Assembly: GCA_035559535.1 (NCBI GenBank)
Contig: DATMBG010000006.1
Location: 97,369 to 161,368, forward strand
From: Candidatus Limnocylindrales bacterium
GTDB lineage: Bacteria > Moduliflexota > Moduliflexia > Moduliflexales > JAUQPW01
Length of the DNA stretch: 64,000 nt
Direction of reading: 5' to 3'
Positions within the stretch are counted from its first letter, which is position 1; every line of letters begins with the position of its first letter. This document shows positions 25,532 to 34,385 of this stretch, in pieces. Both the position numbers and the translations under genes were made by a program. The notes below the pieces were generated by a model. That model saw only the letters and a program-made list of their open reading frames with translations. It was not told the origin of the DNA and made no database searches.

Positions 25532-27112
25532 TTATTTGTGGCGTCTTCTTTCTACATAGACCACAATACCTGTTACAAGAACGGCAAGGGGTAACAAAAC
25601 CACAGGCACCCAGAACATGACCCGACCTTGAACTGCATTCAGGAGAATAGGTTGAGATTGAGGCTGCTTAGGACGGATAGCAATGAGGTTCTCTTCTTCC
25701 AGTAGCCAGCTTACGGTGTTTAGGAAGAGATCTCCATTCCCCTGGAGATTAAATCCAGAATCACTGATAAAATCGGAATCTCCAAAAACTACAATTCGAG
25801 CTTTAGTTTTTTTGGATTCCTGATCTTTTTGTTCTTCGGTTTTAGATTCTCCTTCCTTTTTAGGTTCCTCCTTGATTTCCACCGTAGCCAGGGCAGCTAC
25901 CGAAACCGGACCTTTAAGATCTTTATCCTTATCAAAACTGGCCATTCCTTGTTTGAGCCTGGCAATATCGGTCTCTCCCCAGCTTTCCGGGCTTGTTTTT
26001 GCCAGAGATTGGGCCGTAATCCCCTCGGGAAGCTGTTCCGCAACCCCTACAGACCGAGCCCAGGGAAAGAAACAGGCAATATGGAAGTCTCTGGTAATTT
26101 CATGGGGTTCATATTCTACTACAACAGGTACAGTTGGCTCTGCTCCAAATACCCGGCTCAAACGATCTACGATTACGTCATTTCCAATCTTAAATCCGTA
26201 TTTAGCCAAAAAAGTAACCAACCCGGGAGCATTTTCTGGATCGATCAGAACGAGAAGTTTACCGCCTCGTTTGAGGTATTCCTCTACGTTATCCAGTTCC
26301 TTAGGCAAAAGATCTTTTTTAGGTCCGTTGATAATCAGAAGCGTGGCATCATCGGGGACTTTCTCCTCTCGTAATAACAAAAGTTCTTTGACTTCATAAT
26401 TTCGGTCTGTGATGGCCTTTTTAACCTGACTATAGCCTCTGGCACCCGACTCATTCAAATTGCCTTCATCATGTCCGGTCAGGAAATAAACAACTTTCTT
26501 TCCCTCCCGAATTACTTTAAGAATTGCATTGGTGATGGCCTGCTCAGAACTATCCGTAATCTTCTCTCGTTTATTTCCACTTTCCAGGACAATGGTTCCA
26601 TAATCTCGAATTTCATAAGCTTTTGCTTTACCTGGATTACGATCTGGGTCTACGATCTCATATTTAAAATGAGAAGAATGGTAAGCGTATCGATCCAGAA
26701 CATCGTTGATCCCTCGTTCTTCTCCTTTTCGATAGAAAGCAACGGCCTGAACATCCCGGTCCAGAGATTTGAGAATCTTGACGGTCTGATCGGACAGACT
26801 ATTTAGCTTGGCCGTGGTAAAATCCCAACGATAATTATGCTTTACCGAGATGGCCTCTACAATGCTGATAATTCCTAAGACGATAAAAATCATGAGGGTT
26901 ACATTGGCGCCATATCGGGTAGTGCGTTTTCCAAGAAGCCTTTTAACTCCTTCAAAGTTAAAATAAATATAGGTCAGCAAGGCCAGCAGTCCAACGATTA
27001 AAAAGATCGAAGCTACAGGGGTCAACTGGGATCGGATAACATAAATTACACCACCACCTAAGGCCAGAATCAATCCGGCCAGACCTATTATAGAGGAATA
27101 TTTTTGTAACAT
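25532..27112 (-). CDS. GldG-like ABC-associated membrane protein
   Basis: 526 residues. Two N-terminal helices and a third near residue 75, a large periplasmic DUF4350/GldG-type domain (HNYRWDFTTAKLNSLSDQTVKILKSL is the family signature), VVYFLTGHDEGN, LLIINGPKKDLLPKELDNVEEYLKRGGKLLVLIDPE, and a final C-terminal helix with a basic end (ERRRHK). A Glu/Lys-rich loop (about 415-440) is non-conserved. It works with the neighbouring permease and ATPase. In Bacteroidetes GldFG belong to the gliding machinery, but homologues are widespread in non-gliding bacteria. Confidence 0.87.
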   Translation of the reverse strand: MLQKYSSIIGLAGLILALGGGVIYVIRSQLTPVASIFLIVGLLALLTYIYFNFEGVKRLLGKRTTRYGANVTLMIFIVLGIISIVEAISVKHNYRWDFTTAKLNSLSDQTVKILKSLDRDVQAVAFYRKGEERGINDVLDRYAYHSSHFKYEIVDPDRNPGKAKAYEIRDYGTIVLESGNKREKITDSSEQAITNAILKVIREGKKVVYFLTGHDEGNLNESGARGYSQVKKAITDRNYEVKELLLLREEKVPDDATLLIINGPKKDLLPKELDNVEEYLKRGGKLLVLIDPENAPGLVTFLAKYGFKIGNDVIVDRLSRVFGAEPTVPVVVEYEPHEITRDFHIACFFPWARSVGVAEQLPEGITAQSLAKTSPESWGETDIARLKQGMASFDKDKDLKGPVSVAALATVEIKEEPKKEGESKTEEQKDQESKKTKARIVVFGDSDFISDSGFNLQGNGDLFLNTVSWLLEEENLIAIRPKQPQSQPILLNAVQGRVMFWVPVVLLPLAVLVTGIVVYVERRRHK

Positions 27113-27126
27113 GCCGTGACGTGAAA

Positions 27127-27187
27127 GAATAGGAGCATGGGAGAATGGAGAAGTGAAGAGTTTCTCCCATCTCCCAGGCTCCTATTC
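27127..27187. repeat. Intra-operon inverted repeat between permease and GldG-like genes
   Basis: GAATAGGAGC (27127-27136) pairs with GCTCCTATTC (27178-27187), enclosing further matched blocks GGGAGA/TCTCCC and GGAGAA/TTCTCC. Low-complexity GGGAGA text. It could stabilise or segment the operon mRNA. Confidence 0.6.
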
Positions 27188-27201
27188 TCCCTCTCTGTCT
27201 T

Positions 27202-27972
27202 TTAGCCTCGCCATCTATTGGACTCCAGGGATCTTAGGGTTAAAAACAAGAAAAACAGGGTAAAATTCAAGTAATAGATAAGATCTTTGGTATCGATAAT
27301 GCCTTTGGCAAAGTTTTGAAAGTGCTCAATAATGGAGAGATGCCGAAGAACACTTCCCAGGGTAGGACCCGTGTTTTCGGCAGAGAATCCGATAACCCAA
27401 AATATGATAAGAACCCCAAAACTAGCTACTGCAGCTATAATTTGATTTTCTGTCAGGGTAGAAATTAATATTCCCAGGGAAATAAATGCAGACCCCATCA
27501 AGAAAACGCCTAAATAAGCCGATATAAAAGGCTTAATATCCGGCCTTCCTACCCAGGCGATGAGGATTGGGTAAACCAGGCTTAAGGCCAGCATGATGGC
27601 AAAGACCGTTACACAGGCCAGGAATTTCCCCAGTACCACTTCGATATCCCGAATGGGATACGTCATGAGCAGCTCAAAAGTACCCAGCCGTTTCTCCTCA
27701 GAAAATAATCTCATGGTAAGAATCGGCATCATCAAGAGGATAATAACTGCCATATTACTAAACAGAGGGTTGACCACACCTTCGGTGATATTGAGATTGG
27801 CTGCAGCAGCCGGTTGTTGCATGGCTTGAAAACTGATCATGCTATAGAAGGTGACAATAGCCGAGAAGAAATATCCTGTGATGACTAGGAAAATAAACAG
27901 GACTACATAAGCAATAGGCGAGTAAAAATAAGATCTTAGTTCTTTTTTAAAGAGATAGAAGATATTCCGCAT
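27202..27972 (-). CDS. ABC-2 permease, GldF-like
   Basis: 256 residues with six predicted membrane helices: YVVLFIFLVITGYFF, NMAVIILLMMPILTMRLFSEEKRLGTFELLMTYP (the conserved ABC-2 coupling region), FLACVTVFAIMLALSLVYPILI, LGVFLMGSAFISLGILI and the C-terminal pairs. Membrane component of an ABC exporter with the ATPase at 28065-29006. The gap to the ATPase gene holds an ACAACGG-type repeat. Confidence 0.88.
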   Translation of the reverse strand: MRNIFYLFKKELRSYFYSPIAYVVLFIFLVITGYFFSAIVTFYSMISFQAMQQPAAAANLNITEGVVNPLFSNMAVIILLMMPILTMRLFSEEKRLGTFELLMTYPIRDIEVVLGKFLACVTVFAIMLALSLVYPILIAWVGRPDIKPFISAYLGVFLMGSAFISLGILISTLTENQIIAAVASFGVLIIFWVIGFSAENTGPTLGSVLRHLSIIEHFQNFAKGIIDTKDLIYYLNFTLFFLFLTLRSLESNRWRG

Positions 27973-28028
27973 GTTCTATTGTCTATCGTCCGTTGTGCGC
28001 TGTTTATATGGAGATGGAGGATAACAGG

Positions 28029-28062
28029 AAAGAAACAACGAACAACGAACAATGGACAACGG
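28029..28062. repeat. (ACAACGA/ACAACGG)n short tandem repeat
   Basis: AACAACGAACAACG followed by AACAATGGACAACGG, between two co-transcribed ABC genes. Its complement-like text GTCCGTTGT at 27979-27987 makes a loose inverted repeat. Related to 11111-11148. Confidence 0.6.
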
Positions 28063-28064
28063 AT

Positions 28065-29006
28065 CTATCCTTCCTCTTCGGTAACCAATTTGACAAAGAC
28101 ATCTTCCAAACTGATTTCCACCGGTCGTAACTCCAGCAACCCATTTCCACTCTGAACGATGGCATGTGCCAAATCCCGACGGACATCTCTATCTTTAGAA
28201 GCTTCAACTTCATAATTGAAAATATTTCCGGTTACCTGGTCTTTCCTTTGAACCCGATTAACTCCGTTGACCTCCTTCAAGATTTTCAAAACAGCCTCGG
28301 ACGGTCCATCTACCTGAAGTAAAATACGTCGGGATGTCTGAGATCGAGAAGTAAGGTTCTCGGTAGTATCTTCTGCCACCACCTTTCCCTGGTTGATGAT
28401 AACAACCCGTTGACAGATCATACTGACCTCCGGAAGAATATGGGAGCTCAGGATAATGGTTTTTTCGGTGGCAAGTTCTTTGATAAGATGACGGATATCG
28501 GTGATCTGTTTAGGATCCAATCCCATGGTTGGCTCATCTAAAATAAGAACTTCAGGATCATTGACGAGGGCCTGGGCCAATCCTACACGCTGCCGATATC
28601 CTTTAGAAAGGTTTTTAATCAATCGATTGGATACACTTTCAAGTCCACAACTTTTAATAACCTGCTGGATTTTTTCCTTCCGGAGTTTTTTAGGTACACC
28701 CTTGACTTCGGTTACAAAATTCAAATAGGCCCAAACCTCCATATCATTGTAAATAGGGACATTTTCCGGCAGATACCCGATCCTTTTTCTGACTTCCAGA
28801 GAGTCTTTAAAAACATCGTATCCCGCAACGGTTGCCGTTCCGCTGGTTGCCGGCATGAACCCCGTTAAAATTCGCATGGTGGTTGTTTTACCTGCTCCAT
28901 TAGGGCCTAAGAATCCTAAGATTTCACCCTTTTCTACCCGGAAAGAAACCCCCTGAATAGCAGGAAGTGTTCCATAGTACTTGGTTAAATTCTCTACCAC
29001 GATCAT
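28065..29006 (-). CDS. ABC transporter ATP-binding protein, GldA-like
   Basis: 313 residues. Walker A GPNGAGKTTT, Q-loop GYLPENVPIY, signature LSKGYRQRVGLAQALV, Walker B VLILDEPTMGLD, H-loop SSHILPEV. A C-terminal extension (about 215-313) is typical of the ATPases of ABC-2 exporters. It is the first gene of the four-gene minus-strand operon (ATPase, permease, GldG-like, DUF4340). Powers export of an unknown substrate. Confidence 0.92.
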   Translation of the reverse strand: MIVVENLTKYYGTLPAIQGVSFRVEKGEILGFLGPNGAGKTTTMRILTGFMPATSGTATVAGYDVFKDSLEVRKRIGYLPENVPIYNDMEVWAYLNFVTEVKGVPKKLRKEKIQQVIKSCGLESVSNRLIKNLSKGYRQRVGLAQALVNDPEVLILDEPTMGLDPKQITDIRHLIKELATEKTIILSSHILPEVSMICQRVVIINQGKVVAEDTTENLTSRSQTSRRILLQVDGPSEAVLKILKEVNGVNRVQRKDQVTGNIFNYEVEASKDRDVRRDLAHAIVQSGNGLLELRPVEISLEDVFVKLVTEEEG

Positions 29007-29395
29007 CCTTGATTTTCCTCCTTCCTAGGTTATTGAAACTCACAGGTGAGATAAGCACAAGTAATCTCTTCATGTGGTGAGGGCTGAAAAAGTAATAACT
29101 TACGCCAAGCCTCTAAGTTAGATTTTAAGCAGATTAAAAAGTTCCATCTTTTAATGCTTTAAACTTAAAACGATGGGATAAAAAGTTACCTTTGGCGATC
29201 TAGATTCAAGGTTTTTAATCACCTTAACAGGAACTTTTAAAACTTGTCAAGACTCCAATTATTGAGAGAGTTTATTCTCTTTACAATCCCATGGACTGGA
29301 TTCAATTTTGAACCTGGCCATTAAAAGAAAATAATTATAGTATTGATCGGAAAAACCATGGTTATTTCGTCTGTTTGATGGATAGAAAGGTAAGC
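29007..29395. other. Divergent gap ABC operon / S41 protease
   Basis: 389 bp, AT-rich. It must contain divergent promoters, but I found no pair of boxes good enough to call. Short repeats of TTTTAA(A/T) are frequent. No gene. Confidence 0.45.
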
Positions 29396-30787
29396 ATGAG
29401 GGATAGTTTTAGATTTAAAAATTTCCAAAGCAAGCAGATTATTCTGATCTTTTCGAGTTCCCAGTTTCTCAGGTCCGCTCTCCGAAGTAGCCAGATCCGA
29501 TATGGATTCCTGGGTTTAGGAATCTACTTGACGATCTGGATGTTACCGGTTTATGCAGAAACGGATTTGCAGCAGGTCCCCTTAGTTCAGGTTTTTGATG
29601 AAGCCTGGCAGCGGATTGACTCGGAGTTCTACGATCCTCACTTTAATGGCGTAGACTGGAAGAAAATGCGAGAAATTTATCGTCCTCTGGTAGAGAGAGC
29701 CGCAACGAGAGCACAGGGATATGAGATCATCAACCAAATGATCTCGCAATTGAAAGCTTCTCATACCCATCTATATACACCCGATCAACCTGCGTATTAT
29801 CAACTGGCTGCCATCTTTGGAAAGAGGGTGAGCGGGTACTCCCAGGCTTTTGGGGATAAAGAGGTTCGTTATACTGACATAGGTATTCTGACGGTAACCA
29901 CCCCCCGGGGTATTTTTGTAAAAGGGGTTCTTGAAGGAAGTCCGGCCCAAGAAGCAGGGATTCAGGTAGGAGATCAAATTTTGGAAGTAGATGGGGAGCC
30001 CTTTGAACCGGTTGCATCGTTTCGTAATAAAGCAGGACAGCCTGTTCGTATTCTGATTCAAACGGCGGCTTGTAAAGACGAATCCTCCGATGAGTCCAGA
30101 ACGGGCTCTTGTATCCGTCCGAGTCCAGAAGAGAAAACAGTCATTCCCAGGGAAGTAGATCCTAACCAGATGTTTCTGGAAGCCGAAAAGAAAAGTATTC
30201 GAATCTTTGAGGAGGATGGGATCAAGATTGGATACATTCATATCTGGTCTTATGCCAGGGAAGTCTATCAAGATGCTTTTGTGGAGGCTATTATAACCGG
30301 AGAATTCGCCAAAGCTTCAGCATTAATCGTAGATTTACGGGATGGGTGGGGCGGGGCAAGTCCTGAGTACCTGAACGTTTTTAATAAAAATGTACCTGTT
30401 ATGACTACTGCCTCCCGGTCGGGAGATAAGCGTAAGTACGATCCTCAATGGAGGAAACCAGTGGTCTTTCTGGTTAATGAAGGTACCCGAAGTGGGAAAG
30501 AAATGCTCACCTATGGATTCAAGAAATATCGTCTGGGTAAAGTTATCGGTACGCCGACTGCGGGGGCTGTCCTGGCAGGCAAACCTTTTTATCTATCCGA
30601 TGGGTCTTTATTGATGGTTGCCGTCAGAGATGTCTGGGTGGATGGCGAACGCCTGGAGGGAAAGGGAGTTCAACCGGATATTTACGTGGATTTTCCCGTG
30701 GAATACGCCAGGGGCTATGACCCGCAACGTGCCAAAGCCTTAAAAGTCTTGGCCGAAGAAGTTAAACAGTCCAAGCAGGAATCGTAA
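29396..30787 (+). CDS. S41-family C-terminal-processing-protease-like protein with PDZ domain
   Basis: 463 residues. An N-terminal basic stretch is followed by a hydrophobic export helix (FLGLGIYLTIWMLP, likely cleavage after VYA), an S41 N-terminal helical part (QRIDSEFYDPHFNGVDWKKM), a PDZ domain (about 145-220; GSPAQEAGIQVGDQILEVDG), and the peptidase domain with IVDLRDGWGG, the probable nucleophile Ser in NEGTRSGKEM, and VIGTPTAGAVLAG. The Lys of the CtpA Ser/Lys pair (TFGKG) is replaced here by TAGA, so the active site is more like tricorn/IRBP types. The ATG at 29396 has AAAGG upstream; a TTG at 29375 is less likely. Confidence 0.85.
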   Translation: MRDSFRFKNFQSKQIILIFSSSQFLRSALRSSQIRYGFLGLGIYLTIWMLPVYAETDLQQVPLVQVFDEAWQRIDSEFYDPHFNGVDWKKMREIYRPLVERAATRAQGYEIINQMISQLKASHTHLYTPDQPAYYQLAAIFGKRVSGYSQAFGDKEVRYTDIGILTVTTPRGIFVKGVLEGSPAQEAGIQVGDQILEVDGEPFEPVASFRNKAGQPVRILIQTAACKDESSDESRTGSCIRPSPEEKTVIPREVDPNQMFLEAEKKSIRIFEEDGIKIGYIHIWSYAREVYQDAFVEAIITGEFAKASALIVDLRDGWGGASPEYLNVFNKNVPVMTTASRSGDKRKYDPQWRKPVVFLVNEGTRSGKEMLTYGFKKYRLGKVIGTPTAGAVLAGKPFYLSDGSLLMVAVRDVWVDGERLEGKGVQPDIYVDFPVEYARGYDPQRAKALKVLAEEVKQSKQES

Positions 30788-30795
30788 TTGAAGTA

Positions 30796-30960
30796 TGAAG
30801 CTATGGGGGTGTGGGGGTATGGGAGTGTGGGAGTATGTGAAGTATAGAAGAATAAGTGGCTATCCCCACCCTTTTACCCTTTCCCACTTCTTCACTTCCC
30901 CACTCTCACACCTCCACATCCCTATACCCCTACACTTCCATACTCCCACACTTCCTCTAC
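30796..30960. repeat. Short-period inverted repeat, CCCATAC/CCCACAC family, copy 2
   Basis: Left part GGGGGTGTGGGGGTATGGG and GTGTGGGAGTATG; right part CATCCCTATACCCCTACAC and CCATACTCCCACAC. About 165 bp between convergent genes. Open frames through it are artefacts of the repeat. Confidence 0.7.
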
Positions 30961-30971
30961 CTACTGCCTCA

Positions 30972-33900
30972 TCACCTCACGATCTCCTTTATCCCTCGTA
31001 GAGGGATAATGGCCCAATCCGGGCGGTTGTTAAGTTCATGATGGAGTTCACGTATGGCCTTATCTAAGAGGAAGGTTTTTAATAAAATATCCAGTTCCTC
31101 AGAATCCTTGGGAATAAAGGGTGCGTTTTCGGTGGTCTCCAAATAAGATCTTAAAAAAGCGCCTCCCATAGACCGGTACCAAAAATCCGTCCAGGGTTCT
31201 AACACAGGAATATCTTCAGGCCTGAGAGAGGTATGTTTGAGGAGAACAGTATAAGCCGCATAGTGGATGGATCTTAACATGCTGGCTACATCCCTAAGTG
31301 GAGAGCGTTTGAGTTTTCTTTCACTGAGGGCTTTTGTCGGATCACTTTCAAAGTCAATGATTACAAAATCTTTTCCTGTATAAAGGACATGTCCCAGGTG
31401 ATAATTTCCATGGATTCTTATCTTTACGGTGGATATTTTTTTCTGCAGGATTGTTCTGAAATGGTCCATCACACTCTTTTCAAGATTTAAAACCTCTTCC
31501 GCTTCCTTTCTTATATTTTGTAGGGAGCGTTCCGATTCAGGAAGCGTATTCAAATTTTTCCGTAAAAGTTGGAGAACCCTTCTTGCAGAGCTTCGCATAG
31601 ATTGATAAACGGATCTTTGATAAAGGGTTGAGAAGGGTTCAGGGGAGAAGTTGGGGTCTTTTGAATTCGAAGCGAGTGCCAGGTGCAATTCGGCGGTTCT
31701 TTTTCCTAAAAGCTTAACCATCTCAAAATAAGCTCCTATAACCAGGTCTTGAAGGGAAGGGGGGATTTCAACTTTTAGAAGAGAGGCCGATAATTTGGGT
31801 ATTTGCTGAATTTCGCTCCTTCGGGAAAGTACCCGATCGAAATACCTTTCAACCGCATTAAGGGTAAAAGTCCAAGCATCTCCCTGATTTGGAACAAAAC
31901 TTTGAAGGATGCCCAGGGTCATGGGTTGAGACCCGGGTTTTCTATATTCTATAGCGCCTATAAAAGAAGGAATGTAGGGGAAGGACACAGTTTCTGTAAG
32001 AAATCTTCCTATCTCCAGATCTGGATGGGTGCCTTCCTCTAGATATCTAAACAATTTAAGGAAGAATTTGTCACCGTATAGGAAAGAAGGCTTTTGCTTT
32101 TCAGCATTGAGGACTTGAAATTCGCGGAGGGGTATTTCACCTACTGATCCTGCCAGGGTTTTAGAGGATCTTTTAGTATGGACGATAAACTCTCCTTGCT
32201 TTCCCTTTATTCGGTGTTTTCTCAAGATCATTTCCAGGAGATTTTTACGGAATCCCTCGGAATAGATACTATCATAAAGGATACCCTCCAGGTTTCTTCC
32301 CTTGACCCGGGCAATAATTCCCGGCAAAGAGGATTCCAGTATCTCCTTAGCTTTTTCTCCCATAGCAAAGGATATGGGTAACAAATAGGTTTGGGGAGGG
32401 CCTTCTACATATTGAACTTCCAGAAGCAGGAGTCGGGTATCCTGAATCCCCCGTTCCCCTGAAGAACCCTCGATCTCTTCCGTCCGTTTAAGATCTTTTC
32501 CTATGGGAAGGACCTCCAAGATTTGAAGTCGCTGGATTTCCCGAGTATTTCCCTGGATATTTTCTATCCCGGCAAACCATTTACGCCCTTTGAGATAAGC
32601 CGGTAATATCTCCCTTTCAAGTTTTTCCATGGATCTTTCTTCCAGAACTTCCCAGTTTGCCTGGGTTAAGACCCCGGCTACTTCCAATTCCGGAATGGTC
32701 CATACATTAATACTTTCTACTGCTTTCTCCTTTTGTAGCGAGAACCAATAGTAACCATAAGGTCCAAGGGTAAGTATGTAAGGAGAATCCTTAATAGGAG
32801 AAAATCTGTTTCCACTAAAAACTTCCTCCAAAACATAGCCGGAAAGTCTGGATAGATTCAATTCCACCATTTGAGGGTACTTGGAAAGGTTGACCACTAC
32901 TAAGATTTTCTCCTCTTGAAGGGATGGTTCAGGTTGGTAGTGACGGATAAAGGCAAAGACTTTGGGGTTGTCTGGAAGGAGAAACTCAATGCTTCCCCGC
33001 CCAAAAGCCTTAAAGCGCTTTCTCATGGCGATATATTTTTTCATCCACCAGAGTAACGAGGCCTGGTTTCTCTGTTGATTCTCCACGTTTACCGATTCGT
33101 AGTGATATTCGGGGTCTATGATAATGGGAAGGTAGAGCTTTTGGGGGTTGGCTTTGGAAAAACCGGCATTTTTATCTGCACTCCACTGCATGGGTGTTCT
33201 AACCCCATTTCGATCCCCCAGGTAGTAATTATCCCCCATTCCAATCTCATCGCCGTAGTAGATAACCGGAGTTCCCGGAAGAGAAAAGAGAAGGACATTC
33301 ATGAGTTCAATCTTGCGTCGATCATTTTCCAGAAGAGGTGCCAGCCGTCGACGAATTCCTAAATTGATTCTTGCATGGGGGTCGCGGGCGTACATTCTAT
33401 ACATATAATCCCGTTCTTCATCGGTTACCATTTCAAGGGTCAATTCATCATGGTTTCTCAAAAAAAGTGCCCATTGACAGGTTTCTGGAATGGGAGGAGT
33501 CTGTTCCAGGATATCGATAATGGGAAATCTATCCTCCATCCGAACTGCCATAAATATCCTGGGCATCAATGGGAAATGAAAGGCCATATGGCATTTATCT
33601 CCATTTCCAAAATAACTTACGGCATCCTCAGGCCACTGGTTTGCCTCGGCAAGGAGCATTCGATTGGAGAACTTGCTATCTACATGGGCCCGAAGTCGCT
33701 GTAAAAATTCATAGGTTTCCGGCAGGTTTTCGCAGTTAGTCCCTTCTCGCTCAAAGAGGTAAGGAATCGCGTCTAAACGCATCCCATCCACACCCATATT
33801 TAGCCAGTAATCCACTACTTTTAGGATGGCTTTCTGAACCTCGGGATTGTCATAATTTAAATCGGGCTGGTGAGAGTAAAAACGATGCCAGTAATAGGCC

Positions 33901-34385
33901 TTACCTACAGGATCCCAGGCCCAGTTGGAAGTTTCAAAATCCTTAAATATGATCCGGGCTTCTGGATACTTTTCCGGAGTATCACTCCAGACATAGAAAT
34001 TCCTTATCGTAGAGCCCGGCCTGGCTTTCCTGGCTCTCTGAAACCAGGCATGCTGATCGGAAGTATGATTTACAACGAGTTCTGTGATGACCCGTAATCC
34101 CCGACGATGGGCTTCATTTAGAAACTCCTTGAACTCTTTTAAATCACCGTAGTCCGGGTGAATATTGAAGTAATCGGCAATGTCGTATCCATCATCTTTA
34201 AGGGGAGAAGGATAGAAAGGAAGAAGCCATAAGGCCGTTACACCGAGATCTTCCAGATAGTCCAGCTTTTCCGTAAGTCCTTTAAAGTTTCCTATTCCGT
34301 TACCCTTGGCATCGTAAAAGGTCTTTACGTGAAGCTCATAAATAATGGCATCTTTATACCAGAGTGAATCGTCTTCAAGATACAT
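30972..34385 (-). CDS. treS: Trehalose synthase (GH13) fused to maltokinase
   Basis: 1137 residues. The N-terminal part (about 1-545) is a GH13 trehalose synthase: WYKDAIIYELHVKTF, VVNHTSDQH, nucleophile Asp in DGMRLDAIPYLF, acid/base Glu in LLAEANQWPED and the third Asp in FLRNHDE. It interconverts maltose and trehalose. The C-terminal half (about 590-1137) is a maltokinase (Pep2-like) with the kinase-type loop IRIHGNYHLGHVLYTGKDFVIIDFESDP. The fused enzyme turns trehalose via maltose into maltose 1-phosphate, the substrate of GlgE; no glgE is in the window. The start overlaps the end of anmK by 11 bp. Confidence 0.95.
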   Translation of the reverse strand: MYLEDDSLWYKDAIIYELHVKTFYDAKGNGIGNFKGLTEKLDYLEDLGVTALWLLPFYPSPLKDDGYDIADYFNIHPDYGDLKEFKEFLNEAHRRGLRVITELVVNHTSDQHAWFQRARKARPGSTIRNFYVWSDTPEKYPEARIIFKDFETSNWAWDPVGKAYYWHRFYSHQPDLNYDNPEVQKAILKVVDYWLNMGVDGMRLDAIPYLFEREGTNCENLPETYEFLQRLRAHVDSKFSNRMLLAEANQWPEDAVSYFGNGDKCHMAFHFPLMPRIFMAVRMEDRFPIIDILEQTPPIPETCQWALFLRNHDELTLEMVTDEERDYMYRMYARDPHARINLGIRRRLAPLLENDRRKIELMNVLLFSLPGTPVIYYGDEIGMGDNYYLGDRNGVRTPMQWSADKNAGFSKANPQKLYLPIIIDPEYHYESVNVENQQRNQASLLWWMKKYIAMRKRFKAFGRGSIEFLLPDNPKVFAFIRHYQPEPSLQEEKILVVVNLSKYPQMVELNLSRLSGYVLEEVFSGNRFSPIKDSPYILTLGPYGYYWFSLQKEKAVESINVWTIPELEVAGVLTQANWEVLEERSMEKLEREILPAYLKGRKWFAGIENIQGNTREIQRLQILEVLPIGKDLKRTEEIEGSSGERGIQDTRLLLLEVQYVEGPPQTYLLPISFAMGEKAKEILESSLPGIIARVKGRNLEGILYDSIYSEGFRKNLLEMILRKHRIKGKQGEFIVHTKRSSKTLAGSVGEIPLREFQVLNAEKQKPSFLYGDKFFLKLFRYLEEGTHPDLEIGRFLTETVSFPYIPSFIGAIEYRKPGSQPMTLGILQSFVPNQGDAWTFTLNAVERYFDRVLSRRSEIQQIPKLSASLLKVEIPPSLQDLVIGAYFEMVKLLGKRTAELHLALASNSKDPNFSPEPFSTLYQRSVYQSMRSSARRVLQLLRKNLNTLPESERSLQNIRKEAEEVLNLEKSVMDHFRTILQKKISTVKIRIHGNYHLGHVLYTGKDFVIIDFESDPTKALSERKLKRSPLRDVASMLRSIHYAAYTVLLKHTSLRPEDIPVLEPWTDFWYRSMGGAFLRSYLETTENAPFIPKDSEELDILLKTFLLDKAIRELHHELNNRPDWAIIPLRGIKEIVR

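Noticed and set aside
30795-31041. Open frames in the gap between the S41 and treS genes
   Set aside because: They are translations of the short-period CCCATAC repeat.
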